Shown here: positions 11,691 to 21,561 of the stretch, piece after piece | Position numbering within the stretch: the first letter of the stretch is position 1 | How the letters are laid out: every line of letters begins with the position of its first letter | DNA from: Charina bottae | Lineage: Eukaryota > Chordata > Lepidosauria > Squamata > Charinaidae | Direction: 5' to 3' | DNA length: 64,000 nucleotides | NCBI GenBank assembly: GCA_023362775.1 | Contig: JALMGJ010000003.1 | Span: 51,562,416-51,626,415, forward strand | Position numbers and translations under genes: made by a program | Notes under the pieces: generated by a model | Told to the model about the DNA's origin: nothing | Seen by the model: only the letters and a program-made list of their open reading frames with translations | Database searches by the model: none

Positions 11691-12564
11691 AGCAGGCAGT
11701 GATTCACACACGCTAATTTTTTTTTAACCATGATTTGTTGAATAAGCACCAATTGGCTTATTGAATCAGCACTACACTAAACTACTAAGCACAGCTTATA
11801 GATCATAATGGTTGGGTTCAGTGTTATACTTACCAATTGAAGAACTCTAAAATGAAGAATATCTTGTTAATAGCTTCATCAAATGACACAAATGTCACAA
11901 TTTAAATACTATGTTATTAGATTATATTGTTTGAATCACATTTATTTACTGCCTTTCTAAGTAATTATTTATAGAATTCATAAGCAGCATTTAATTTAAA
12001 TTAATGATATTTAAGGACCTGTAAAATTAACGGGATTTAAATTTGTTACAATGGCACGGTAGAGCCAATGTTTTGCAGTTCAGGCAAGCTGTCTGCTTGT
12101 TATAGTCTAGGAGCATATCAAAACATCAAATTTCAATTTGCCATTTTAGAGAGAGTTATTTTTAAGTATGTTATTTTATTAGCTGAACATATTTTCATAA
12201 CTAACCCAGAGTTATTGGGACGGGTCAGCATATAATTTTGCTAAATAAATAAATGTGATTGATTTTAATAATGCTGCTCATGAGTAAATTAGTCAGAAGG
12301 TTACTGCATTACATTAAAAAAAGACATGTTTTGAATTGAAACATTAAAGAAAACATCAGAGCTGGATGGTAATTCATACAAATGGCAGGGTAAGTTAAAG
12401 TTGTTGTTTTGCACTTATGAGCCACACCTCCCATGGCCAAACAATACTCCTAATTAACTTGAAAAGAATACTATAGTTACATTCTAAATAAGGAACAGTT
12501 CCTTGAAATATGGAACAGAGGGCCAGACTCAAACTATTAAGGTGTAGCAATCTGGTCTGAAAAC
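11691..12564. other. Unassigned stretch
   Basis: A+T-rich; nothing recognised. Confidence 0.4.
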
Positions 12565-12613
12565 TACCATCTCCATTCTGTGGCTTGAATCATGTCAACT
12601 GAATTTCTATTTT

Positions 12614-12662
12614 CTCAGTAGAAATGTTTCACTCCTTATCCAAGGAGCTTCTTCAGTCTGAG
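12614..12662 (-). ncRNA. Hammerhead-ribozyme-like motif, PLE family 2 (left arm)
   Basis: The minus strand reads CTGAAGA, then a stem (CTCCTT / AAGGAG round a short loop), then GAAAC. These match the hammerhead core boxes CUGANGA and GAAA with stem II between them. Helix I strands CTCAGA and TCT...CTGAG pair around a bulge. Compared with the plus-arm copy, the base after GAAAC is A rather than G. One extra base lies between CUGANGA and stem II. Confidence 0.45.
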
Positions 12663-12753
12663 TAAAGTTAGTAAGGGAATCCTTAAATATGTTTCTAGGG
12701 TGGCTGTGTGACCTTGTACCTGGGGCTAGGTCCTTACTAACTTACTAACTTTA

Positions 12754-12802
12754 CTCAGACTGAAGAAGCTCCTTGAATAAGGAGTGAAACGTTTCTACTG
12801 AG
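12754..12802 (+). ncRNA. Hammerhead-ribozyme-like motif, PLE family 2 (right arm)
   Basis: CTGAAGA at 12,760-12,766, stem II CTCCTT (12,769-12,774) with AAGGAG (12,779-12,784), GAAA at 12,786-12,789, then CGTT. Helix I pairs AGA with TCT and CTC with GAG across a bulge. Helix III would be only AC/GU with no loop; because ACGU is self-complementary, cleavage would probably need a dimer. Known PLE hammerheads have very short helix III. Confidence 0.5.
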
Positions 12803-12889
12803 AAAATAGAAATCCAGTTGACATGATTCAAGCCACAGACTGTTCCACCTGGATGACTGAGAACCTTCATCGACATACCATCTCCATTC

Positions 12890-13803
12890 ACTGTGGTTGT
12901 TACTAATTCGCCATTTCTTTTTTGCACCCTCACAGAAGCCATCAGAACAAGTTACCTTACGAGGAAGAGCAGCAGGGAGATCCGGGGGTAGAGAGCGGGG
13001 TTCAGGAAAATCAAAATGACAGCCACAACTGTGCGATTGAAACCCTGCCCACCCTTTTTTACATATATTGCATATGCAATGCATTTAAAAATTGAGGCAT
13101 AGCTTCAACTGCACCACTGTGGCCATCTCATCTTTTTGACGCCCCCTCCCCGCAGAAACCCATGAAGAGTAGCAGAATGTTCTCTTCTGGAAGGGTCCAC
13201 GTCTTCAACTGGACAATCCACTTTCATCACTGCTAGCCATTAAAAAGATCAGGAAATATTAAGAGCTAATGTCCACATTTCCTTGTCCTTTTTTTCCTCC
13301 TTGTTCCTTTATCTTTCAGCGTCCTCTCTTTTTAAATTATAAACTTAAGCCTGCCTGCTATTGTTTTATAAGCCATTCGAGCTGAAAGAGCCATTCAAGC
13401 TGAAAGGTGGCACGTAAGTGCTTTCCTTTATCCCTTTGGTGCCATCTAGTGGTCATCTGGACTTTTGCAACCCTCTGGTAGCCCTATTTATACCTACATG
13501 AGTACTTGTAGTTAAAGTGATGTTTATAAATGTGCACATTTTTACCAATTAATGTGTCTCAATTTTTATGCCTGGAAATCTGGTCATCGTAAAAACTTGC
13601 TTTTTCAAAATGCATGGGATGTAATCATAATTGAATGTAAACTGCATTCAATTAATTAAATTTACACAAAATTAAATCAGACATACTTTTTGTTTGGTCC
13701 TACTTTTGTGTATGTGTGTGGGTCTCTCATGAAAAGGCTTCAAACAGAAGGGCAGAGTATGTGTGCATACACTGGGATGATATAAAGATGAGCCTAGCAT
13801 GTA
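12890..13803. other. Unassigned stretch
   Basis: No gene recognised. A phrase like GGTGCCATCTAGTGGTCATC (about 13,440) is common in amniote MITEs, but no paired terminus or TSD was found. Confidence 0.4.
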
Positions 13804-14156
13804 CAGGTAGTCCTTGCTTAACAACCACAGTTGGTACCAGCAACTCCACTGCTAAGTGATGTGGTCATTAAGCGAGACATCTCCTGACTGCAACTTGAAA
13901 TTTTACTGCCGGCTTCTCCACTGACTCTGCTTGTCGGAAGCCAGCTGTGAAGCACACAAATGGCGATCATGTGATGGTGGGTTGCTGCGAGCATCATGAA
14001 CACCTGCTGGTTATGAAATGCTGAATCTTGATCACATGACCGTGGAGACACTGCGACAGTCGTAAGTATGAGGACCAGTCATAAAGTTACTTTTTCAGTG
14101 CTGTCGTAACTTCAAACAGTCACTGAACAGGGCAGTCATTAAGTGAGGACTACCTG
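13804..14156. mobile_element. TA-flanked MITE (CAGGTAGTCCT ends)
   Basis: Inverted ends CAGGTAGTCCTTGCTTAA and AAGTGAGGACTACCTG are flanked by TA on both sides (13,802-13,803 and 14,157-14,158). This suggests a Tc1/mariner-type TA target. The interior consists of further inverted, ATCACATGACC-like pieces. There is no transposase. A second copy lies at 17,668-18,057. Confidence 0.85.
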
Positions 14157-14445
14157 TATAACTATGCTACTGTATCCATCTTAATGCCCTAACAGTCTGG
14201 AAAATCCAGAAGAATTTGATTATCGATATCACTGAGCTAGTCATTGGAAATTGAAATAATTGCTAAGTCTGAAAAGCCAGTCATTTTCTGCTATTAATTA
14301 TGACTCTGGACAAAGAAAACTTTAGTTCTATGCATCAATTTGATACCTATCAAGGACAAAAAGAGCATGTGGAAGAAAGTTACATTTCAGCATTCAGTGT
14401 TTCAAGTACCTTATGCAAAAACACTGCTCTCTTGGGAAATCTATA
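14157..14445. other. Unassigned stretch
   Basis: Nothing recognised between the MITE and the RTE-like fragment. Confidence 0.4.
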
Positions 14446-14610
14446 ATGCTGGGAAAGATGGAAGTGAAAAGAAGAGAAGAGCAGCCAGGTGGATGAACTT
14501 GATCACAGAGCAATGGGTGCCCTGTTAGAAGACCTGAAGTTGATCCTGGAGAAGGTCAATCAATGTGGTCACTAAGAGTCAACACCCAACTGATGGCACA
14601 TAATCAATTT
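14446..14610 (+). pseudogene. RTE-like LINE 3' end fragment
   Basis: The translation begins MLGKMEVKRREEQ, corresponding to the conserved LGKxEGKRRRGRPRxRW block near the RTE C-terminus. The sequence ends in GATGGCACATAATCAAT, typical of a second, non-BovB RTE family's tail. Stops and frameshifts make it non-coding. Confidence 0.65.
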
Positions 14611-15610
14611 CAGATATGGATTTTAAAATGCCTTACAATGTTCCCAACTCACCTGGAAAATGGGTATTATGTAACAATCATATTAAAACCATTCAAATTC
14701 TGTTTGTAAGGCTAATGAATTGTACTTAAAATACCCTTTACTCCTGCTATGAATTTGAAATAACTAAACAAGGCCAACTGATTCCAAGGAAATTATGTTT
14801 TGAGAAAATATGTATTGTTTATACTGTATGGAAGTTAATATTATATAATCTCAATATATCTCTGATTTTTAAAATATATTACATGTTAATATAGTTTAAT
14901 ATATTTCTAAACAGGAAGTTTCTTAGGCATTTGTGAAGCAATACATGTAATACAGGAATGCAGGGAAAATCTAAAAAGAAGTGGTCTTTTCTTCTTTTTA
15001 TTTGTTTCATTCTCTCTTTTTTAAATAGATTATGGAGTTGTCTGAATAATTTCCTAGAGAAATTAGTGAAACTCACTTGTTCTCATTGTTTGGGGCAGCC
15101 AGTTTGGCTCCTGGAGGAATATCAGAAAAGAAAAGGCCCATTGTGAACAGATCTGTCATTCATATAATCTACATACATACAAAAGTTGCTCTGAAGTTGA
15201 ATTCATTACTTTTCAATGGTTGACCAGTTGATTAAAGAAGAATAAAAATTGTAAATAAATAATCTCTAAAAATTAGTTTTTAGAATTTATGAGAACTGAA
15301 ATGAGAAGAACTGCAAGTGATGTGCAGAGATTCTCTATTTATTCTCTGACTTTATTAATTTATGTTTATTTCAATACTTGTAATTGATCAGTTCCTGAAT
15401 GTACTTCTCTTTAGAGTTTACCTTCTTCAGTTTTAAATGAGATCATGAAATACTGCTGGTAGACTACAGTAAATAATAGAATCAGTGCTTATCAGATCCA
15501 TGAAGTACTATCCCAAGACAAAATACATAAAATGTCACCATGGAATTTAACCATGGGAAGCCAAAGAAGCTGCACACAATTGGAGAGATTATAAAATGAA
15601 AACAGGACGT
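14611..15610. other. A+T-rich stretch, nothing recognised
   Basis: No coding or repeat signal seen. Confidence 0.45.
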
Positions 15611-15835
15611 TTACACAAATGCATCCTCAGCCATCTCATACCTGTTGGATAGGTCATCCCAGTCCACCATTGTTTCTTTCATGGTGTAGAACAGAGGAGG
15701 GATCTCCTGGTGTCCTACTTTCCATGTCTCTTCTACTGCTGCTATGTACATAAAAAGGTTAAAGGCAGAATAACCAAAGGACCCTCCCTTTGGGTCTGTC
15801 CATGCTAATTTCCCACAGTATAGTTTCCAGTAACT
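15611..15835 (-). CDS. Candidate exon of an unrecognised gene
   Basis: A 74-codon open stretch (SYWKLYCGKLAWTD ... YEMAEDAFV) follows an excellent splice acceptor (CATTTTGCAG ending at 15,836) in phase 0. It reads to a TAA at 15,611-15,613; GTGTAA at the end could alternatively be a weak donor. Composition is protein-like: aromatic- and acid-rich, with no low-complexity runs and no stop. No nearby AATAAA follows. It is not a transposon protein that I recognise, and I could not name the family. It could be the last exon of a host gene or a fortuitous ORF. Confidence 0.4.
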   Translation of the reverse strand, partial: SYWKLYCGKLAWTDPKGGSFGYSAFNLFMYIAAVEETWKVGHQEIPPLFYTMKETMVDWDDLSNRYEMAEDAFV

Positions 15836-16720
15836 CTGCAAAATGACATGCCTTTAGCTAGGTATGAAGATAGATAATACATTTTGTTGTTAAGCCTTCT
15901 GCCTCTTTTATCTCTTGCCTCTTTCTCATCTCTCTCCCCCTCTCCCTTCTTTGGCCTGCTTTTAGCCCAATTTTTGCCAATGGCATGCTTTTGATCTTTG
16001 CTAATGTTTCATGAATGAACATCATACTATATTTTTTGCTAACTGCCCTGAGTACTGTGTACAAGGTAAAATACTTGAAGGAAGTGCAGAAAAAAAAATC
16101 AGCACAGCACAAAGACCAAGAATGCTAGATTAAACCTTTTTTTCCCCCCATCATAACCTCTTTGAATTCAGTCAGCTGTATAAGATTACAGTCCTACAGA
16201 ACCTGGAAGTAAGCCTTGTTGAAGTCAGTGGGCTTTATTTTTGATAGACAGGCACAGAATGGCATTATAATGTTGTTTATCTTTATTTTGCATTTAACCA
16301 CGCTGTTATTCCTCATTAAACCTTGCAAGGATCCCCTGGGAAGTGGGGGGGATGTTATCACTGTTTAATTCCATAATTTTTTTGTAAATAGAGAGTCCCT
16401 GTGTCTTCTCAATAGGTATTTTCTTCCTGACAGAGCTTGATCTTTCATAACATGGGTGAGAATAACCTCTGGATACCAGCCTGCAGCACTGAAGTATGAA
16501 ATTTTGAATTCTATGGGTCACTGTTTTTGCAGCAGCCAGATGTGAATAAAAGGCAATGACTGTTTTATTGTTGTTTTCTCAAGAAACAGAGAAAGGTTTA
16601 TTCTTCTATGTGTCAACTTTCTCCTTTTTGCAAATGGTAGGGAAAAGAAACAAGTAGCCAACATGTAGCCTGAATATGGCATTTACCACTTTAATAGATG
16701 AAACTTAAAAAAAAAAGAAT
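15836..16720. other. Unassigned stretch
   Basis: Pyrimidine-rich part at 15,900-15,960. Phrases around 16,200-16,240 recall old amniote repeats but cannot be bounded. Confidence 0.4.
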
Positions 16721-16802
16721 TTAAATATTCTTACCAATTGAAGAGAATATTTGTAGCTCAGGGTTGAACTGGGGAGTCTTTGGTGCTCTCTGAGCCTTGT
16801 TG

Positions 16803-16854
16803 TTTTCATGCAGACGTTTCATTGCCAGGCTAGGCAACATCTTCAGTGCGAAAA
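16803..16854 (-). ncRNA. Hammerhead-ribozyme-like motif, PLE family 1 (left arm)
   Basis: Same motif as at 17,263-17,314, read on the minus strand: helix I TTTTC/GAAAA plus GCA/TGC, CTGAAGA, stem II TTGCC/GGCAA, then GAAACGTC. Confidence 0.5.
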
Positions 16855-17262
16855 GGGAGTGGAACTTGCTGTCTGTTTATATACCCTGGCTTGTCCTGCC
16901 TGTGTTGGTGGGGGTCTTGTACTCTCCTTGGTAGTTCCTTGATTGGGCTGTTGTGTGCTGTTTGGGTGATTGACTGAGTTAATAGTTCCTTGATTAAGGT
17001 CTATTGTGTTGTTTGATTGCTCCTCTGCTGCTAATCTTGCTGTTAATCTATGCATATCTTGTTGCATAGATTAACAGCAAGATTAGCAGCAGAGGAGCAA
17101 TCAAACAACACAATAGACCTTAATCAAGGAACTATTAACTCAGTCAATCACCCAAACAGCACACAACAGCCCAATCAAGGAACTACCAAGGAGAGTACAA
17201 GACCCCCACCAACACAGGCAGGACAAGCCATGGCATATAAACAGACAGCAAGTTCCACTCCC

Positions 17263-17314
17263 TTTTCGCACTGAAGATGTTGCCTAGCCTGGCAATGAAA
17301 CGTCTGCATGAAAA
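17263..17314 (+). ncRNA. Hammerhead-ribozyme-like motif, PLE family 1 (right arm)
   Basis: Order: TTTTC-GCA, CTGAAGA (17,271-17,277), TTGCC ... GGCAA stem, GAAA, CGTC, TGC-AT-GAAAA. Helix I has GCA/TGC adjoining the core and TTTTC/GAAAA beyond a 2-nt bulge. GTC is the expected cleavage triplet. Helix III is just AC/GU, self-complementary, hence probably dimeric. One extra base follows CUGANGA. These boxes fit published PLE hammerheads in general form; activity is inferred only. Confidence 0.55.
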
Positions 17315-17360
17315 CAACAAGGCTCAGAGAGCACCAAAGACTCCCCAGTTAAATATTCTT

Positions 17361-17667
17361 GTCTGCAGCTAATAAAATATACAGTATTTTGAGTCTAAAT
17401 TGGGCTGAGAAAAATGCATAAAGCTACAGTAAGATTCATGATAATCTGAATATTAGCATTATGATTGACATTTGTAATTGTTTATCAACTGAATTATCAG
17501 GCTGTAATTGACGTTTTTCAATTGTTTAAACCAGGGACCTTGAATCATTTTAAGCTGGTAGAAACATTTGGAATGTTAAGAACATGTTGTGAGCACACAT
17601 ACAAAATGGCTGCTGGAGTGGCTTGCCCCCATCACTCCCAAAATGAGTCCCATAGGAGATACAACTA
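17361..17667. other. Unassigned stretch
   Basis: No gene recognised; AAAATGGCTGCTGGAGTGGC at about 17,603 resembles MITE interiors but is unbounded. Confidence 0.4.
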
Positions 17668-18057
17668 CAGGTAGTCCTTGCTTAATGACTATAATAGAGA
17701 CCAGAATTTTGGTTGCTAAGTGAAGCAGTCATTAAGCGAATCTGACCCAATTTTATGACCTTTTTGTGGCCACGGGCGTTAAGCAAACCACGTGGTTGTA
17801 AAGTGAATCACACAGTTCCCCATTAATTTTGCTTGCCAGGAACCAGCCAGGAAGGTTGAAATGGCGATCACATGACCACGGGACATTGCGATGGTCATAA
17901 ATGTGAACTGGTTGCCATGCACCCAAATCATGATCATGTGACTGCAGGGATGCTGCAACGGTCATAAGTGTGAAGACCAGTCGTAAGTTGATTTTTTCAG
18001 CACCATTGTAAGTCCGAGCCATCACTAAATTAATGGTTGTTAAGCGAGGACTACCTG
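17668..18057. mobile_element. TA-flanked MITE, second copy
   Basis: Ends CAGGTAGTCCTTGCTTAA and TTAAGCGAGGACTACCTG are inverted and flanked by TA (17,666-17,667 and 18,058-18,059). The interior matches 13,804-14,156 in layout, including GATCACATGACCACGG-type motifs. Confidence 0.88.
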
Positions 18058-18263
18058 TAGGTACAAACCCCCCTCCCCCTCCGCCCCTGCTTACCTTCAG
18101 AAAGACAGGTGAGAACATTTCCAAAGAAAACTAGGCTGCAAGAAAGCTTGTGCCACATTTGGAGCCTAGAGACATTCTTGGATATAAAGATGATGAAGTG
18201 GGTTGGCCTTCTGTTTTACAGCTTCCCAAAGTCCCATTTTTAATCCCATTTAGTCCCATTTTT
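18058..18263. other. Unassigned stretch
   Basis: A C-rich run at about 18,067-18,085; nothing else recognised. Confidence 0.4.
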
Positions 18264-18413
18264 TAGTAAGGATTCCCTTACTAACTTTACTCAGACTGAA
18301 GAAGCTCCTTGGATAAGGAGTGAAACGTTTCCACTAAGAAAATAGAAATCCAGTTGACATGATTCAAGCCACAGACTGTTCCACCTGGATGACTGAGAAC
18401 CTTCATAGACATA
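18264..18413 (+). mobile_element. Penelope-like element 3' tail (family 2)
   Basis: Single plus-oriented copy of the tail in the right arm at 12,745-12,875. It is bounded by a 10-bp TSD, TCCCATTTTT (18,254-18,263 and 18,414-18,423). It includes a partly decayed hammerhead-like core and ends GAGAACCTTCATAGACAT. Confidence 0.8.
18290..18338 (+). ncRNA. Hammerhead-like motif, partly decayed
   Basis: CTGAAGA, stem CTCCTT/AAGGAG and GAAACGTT are intact. Helix I 3' strand has substitutions (TCCACTAAG), weakening the pairing with CTCAGA. Confidence 0.4.
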
Positions 18414-18427
18414 TCCCATTTTTAATG

Positions 18428-19055
18428 TTTTTAATAGTAATTTTATTAAAAATTACAATTAAAAAAAATAATAATATAAACTAAAAAAGAATAAAAAGAA
18501 AAAATAGAAAGTGCAGAAAAGAAAAAAATAGAAAGAAAAATACAATATAGTAAAGAAAAAGAAAAGAAATATGTATAGAAACGGCTTCCCCCTTCAACAC
18601 AAGAAGAATAAACAATTTTAGTAACTTATCACCTTCTCTTAAAATACAATAAATGATCTCTTCTTCCCATATCCCATCTCTTATCTATAAACAAATCCTT
18701 AAAGCCTCCTCATTCAGTCCTGGTCAGCAAATGTCCATTAACCAGAGATAACAACATGTCTATTTTAACCTTGGTCAAATAAACGGACTTTATATTCCTT
18801 CCTTTTTCTTTTAACAATCTTGATCTTTAGTTCCTTCAAATAAAGTCCTAGAACTTGATTTCTTTTCATTTTTTCTTTGTCTCTTCTCACAAAATTCTTC
18901 AAAGCTTTAACAAGTCTGTGTTGCAAATCCAGTATAGGAAAGTTATCTGGGTCTCTCTTTTGATTTGCTACTTGTATATCTCTTTTAATTATTAAGACAT
19001 CAGCTGGTTTCATTTGTATGTCCAGTACGCCAGAGTCCCATTTTTTAAATTCATT
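18428..19055 (-). mobile_element. L1-tailed non-autonomous retroposon, copy 1
   Basis: On the minus strand a short coding-like block (18,765-19,013) ends KEYKVRLFDQG and stop. A 3' UTR follows with the GGGATATGGGAAGAAGAGAT phrase and a polypurine/A-rich tail whose layout matches the L1 3' UTR at 30,720-30,945. A homologue lies at 42,290-43,010. No ORF2 is visible between the peptide and the UTR, as in half-L1 (HAL1-type) elements. The family name is unknown to me. Confidence 0.6.
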
Positions 19056-20490
19056 TTTATAAAATATAAAAAGTTAGGTGGGACAGGGAAGCCTGGGGGG
19101 TGGGGGTGGGGGGAAGAGAAGCAGCCAGGGAGGGATCTGTTGCATTGTTTGTCTTGCTTGGTTCCAATTGTATGATCTTCCTAGTATACTGGTGGGCGGA
19201 ATGATGAGAGTACCTGGGAGTTCAGAGTTCACAAAATTAATTCCAAAGAGGTTTGTAAGCAAATGTATACATACCTCAGTCACTGCATTCCTGGATATAA
19301 GGGTGTGCAATTGCTAGGCCAGTCTTCCCAGTTGCACCATTTTCCACACTGAGTTTCACTTTTAGGTGAACAGCTTACATTGGTAGTTGCTTTCTACGAG
19401 TTGGATAACCATCTGTCTAGCTCAGTGTTGCCAGTACAAGAGATGTTTAACTTTTTTTCTTAGGCCTTTGAGTGGGATGTCAGGGTTATACGCCAAGGTG
19501 AGAAGTGCGGGTAAGAACAAAGAATTCCTTGCCACTGATCTTTTCTGTGTTCTGAGAATTTAGTAATTAATTCATGTGCGAACAAGTGTATATTTGCAGC
19601 TACAATGAGTTGAAGTTTGCTCTTTGAATGAAAACCTGGAACTAAGATTCTCAGGAAGCTGTAATCTGTTCCAGAATCATGGTTAATACCAAAATAGACA
19701 ATCAGATCTCACACATATGGAAAAAATCCCATGCCTGCTCTGGAGGTATCCCATTTGCTTCCATGAAGATGCCTGCAATCCAGCTGCCACTTGTTGCAGA
19801 CAGCCAAATACTCTGATTGCTCTAGAAATAAAAAAACATAAAAATAATTTTGTACCCAGATGCCCCTGCATTGTAGAAAAGTACAGGAAGGTGAATCCCC
19901 CCCCCCCTTCTTTGCATCTCTGTTGAAAGGCTGACTCCTTGTCATGTCTCTGCCTCTGGAAAGCAATTTACATGTGATTAAGGGTAACCCTCAACTGACA
20001 ACAGTTTGCAATAATGTACTGTAGGTTACCAACACAATGGAGGGCAGTGCATCAGGGCTCAGGTCAGAGCTACCAGGTCAGAAGTGAACAACCTATTTTG
20101 CACTGCTAAAACTGGATGGTGTAACAAAAGTTCCAATAAGTAATCTAGCATCTTCAAACACAACATTGTGGCAATGTGTCTCTTCTAAGACTTCCTCACT
20201 CCAAAAGACAATTTTGTGGCCTTTTGGCAGCTGCAAAAAGGGGGTTTGCAGTGTTGTATGAAAATGATGGGCTTGGGTTTGCCTAGTCTTGATCTAGACC
20301 AGTATTGTTTACTGTGACTGGCAGAATTTTCTCAGCTCTTCCTAGAGATGCTATCAATCAAACATGGGTTATTCTGCCTTCAGAGCAGATATTCTACAAT
20401 GGATCCATAGGATCAACTCTGGTACTAGGTAGAAAGTAATAAAAGAACAGGCTCCAACAGCCCAAAAATGTATACTCTTAGGGATGTACA
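19056..20490. other. Unassigned stretch
   Basis: Contains G-runs (about 19,094-19,113) and a C-run (about 19,899-19,908). No gene or bounded element recognised. Confidence 0.4.
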
Positions 20491-20546
20491 ATCAATCAAT
20501 CCATCCATCCATCCATCCATCCATCCATCCATCCATCCATCCATCC
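20491..20546. repeat. (ATCC)n microsatellite with CAAT lead-in
   Basis: About twelve ATCC units preceded by two ATCA units. Confidence 0.93.
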
Positions 20547-21494
20547 TTTATTACAGTTAGGGGTAAGTTGTTCCTAGAAACCCAATGTTATATACTTGCA
20601 ATTATGTTCCTTAGTATCAAATGGAAAGGGGATCAGTTGAAAGGTCCAGCTATTTAGTTTCCCTTTACTGAAATTGATAATTTCAGGAAATAGGCTTGTT
20701 GGTCCTAGCAACATAAATTTCAAATGACCAGTCTCTGAATGTTGTTTCCATATAGTAAGAAACTGAATGGCTAAATGGTTCCTTGTTACCCAAATACACA
20801 TATGGAGTATCTGTATTTCGTTCTCCTATACCTTCTCTTCTAATTTACAGCTTAGGTCTATGTGATGCCAAGCCTGTTTTAACTTTCTGTTAATAATTTA
20901 TTACCTTTCTGCCTTAAAGCTTTTATTGAAGAGTTATTGGCCCTTTAGACAAAAGCAATGGGACACTGGAAAAAGAGAAAAACAGCTTGTCTCAATGTGG
21001 TTGATCAGCAGTTCCCTTACTGTTGTGGTCTCATGAAACAGGGATGGGCAAACCTTAATCCCTGGGCTGTCTAAGCCCCCAAACGCCTTGTGGAGGTCCT
21101 TAGAACTCCCTATGAATTTGATTGCCAAAATCAGTGTTGTTTTCTCCCATTTTCAGATGGAGAACATACAAAACTCTAGCATAAGCTCTAAGAAATAAAT
21201 TTTAAAAAGCAACAAAACCTCACCTCACTTAGGAAAAAAGTGGAAAATCCTGTTTCTGCATATTTTGCCTCATTGTACCCTTGCTGTGGGCCTTCAATCC
21301 ACCCATCCCCAGTCTTATCACAGCATAGTGACCAATTTGGTCTCCAACAAAACAAGTTCCTTAAAACTATCTGAAGGTTCCCCGTGCCCCCAACAACAAA
21401 AAAGAACAATTTCTATTTTTAAAAATGAATGCCAATTCCATCTACCAGCAATTGAGAGTGCCTTGGATTTATTTTTCATAACTTGATGGAAAGA

Positions 21495-21495
<1 letters not shown>
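20547..21495. other. Unassigned stretch
   Basis: Nothing recognised on either strand. Confidence 0.4.
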
Positions 21496-21533
<38 letters not shown>

Positions 21534-21561
21534 TACTACTACTACTACTACTACTACTATT
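21496..21561. repeat. Compound microsatellite (ATT)n-(ACT)n
   Basis: About twelve ATT units run directly into about ten ACT units, consistent with a point mutation in one array spreading by slippage. Confidence 0.95.

Larger units (their letters stand above)
12579..12875. mobile_element. Penelope-like element tail, inverted dimer
   Basis: Two copies of one PLE 3' tail point away from each other: minus strand at about 12,579-12,680, plus strand at about 12,745-12,875. A short unique spacer separates them. A perfect 14-bp TSD, TACCATCTCCATTC, flanks the unit (12,565-12,578 and 12,876-12,889), so both arms arrived as one insertion. The plus arm reads on to GGATGACTGAGAACCTTCAT, shared with 18,264-18,413. 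Each arm carries a hammerhead-like core. Assignment to PLE rests on recalled tail consensus and the hammerhead motif; no RT is present. Confidence 0.75.
16733..17348. mobile_element. Penelope-like element tail, long inverted dimer (near-perfect palindrome)
   Basis: Two nearly identical arms of about 280 bp meet head to head round an 8-bp centre near 17,057 (TGCA TATCTTGT TGCA). The plus arm ends in the PLE-type tail (CTCAGAGAGCACCAAAGACT). The left arm extends further, to CTTACCAATTG. A perfect 12-bp TSD, TTAAATATTCTT (16,721-16,732 and 17,349-17,360), shows that the whole palindrome entered as one event. The mirrored 74-codon ORFs in the arms are 3'-UTR shadows. The arms differ at only a few sites. 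Confidence 0.8.

Noticed and set aside
16843..17274. Two mirrored 74-codon ORFs with almost the same peptide
   Set aside because: They lie in the two arms of the PLE palindrome, in a 3'-UTR-like region, with no domain; duplicated only because the arms are.
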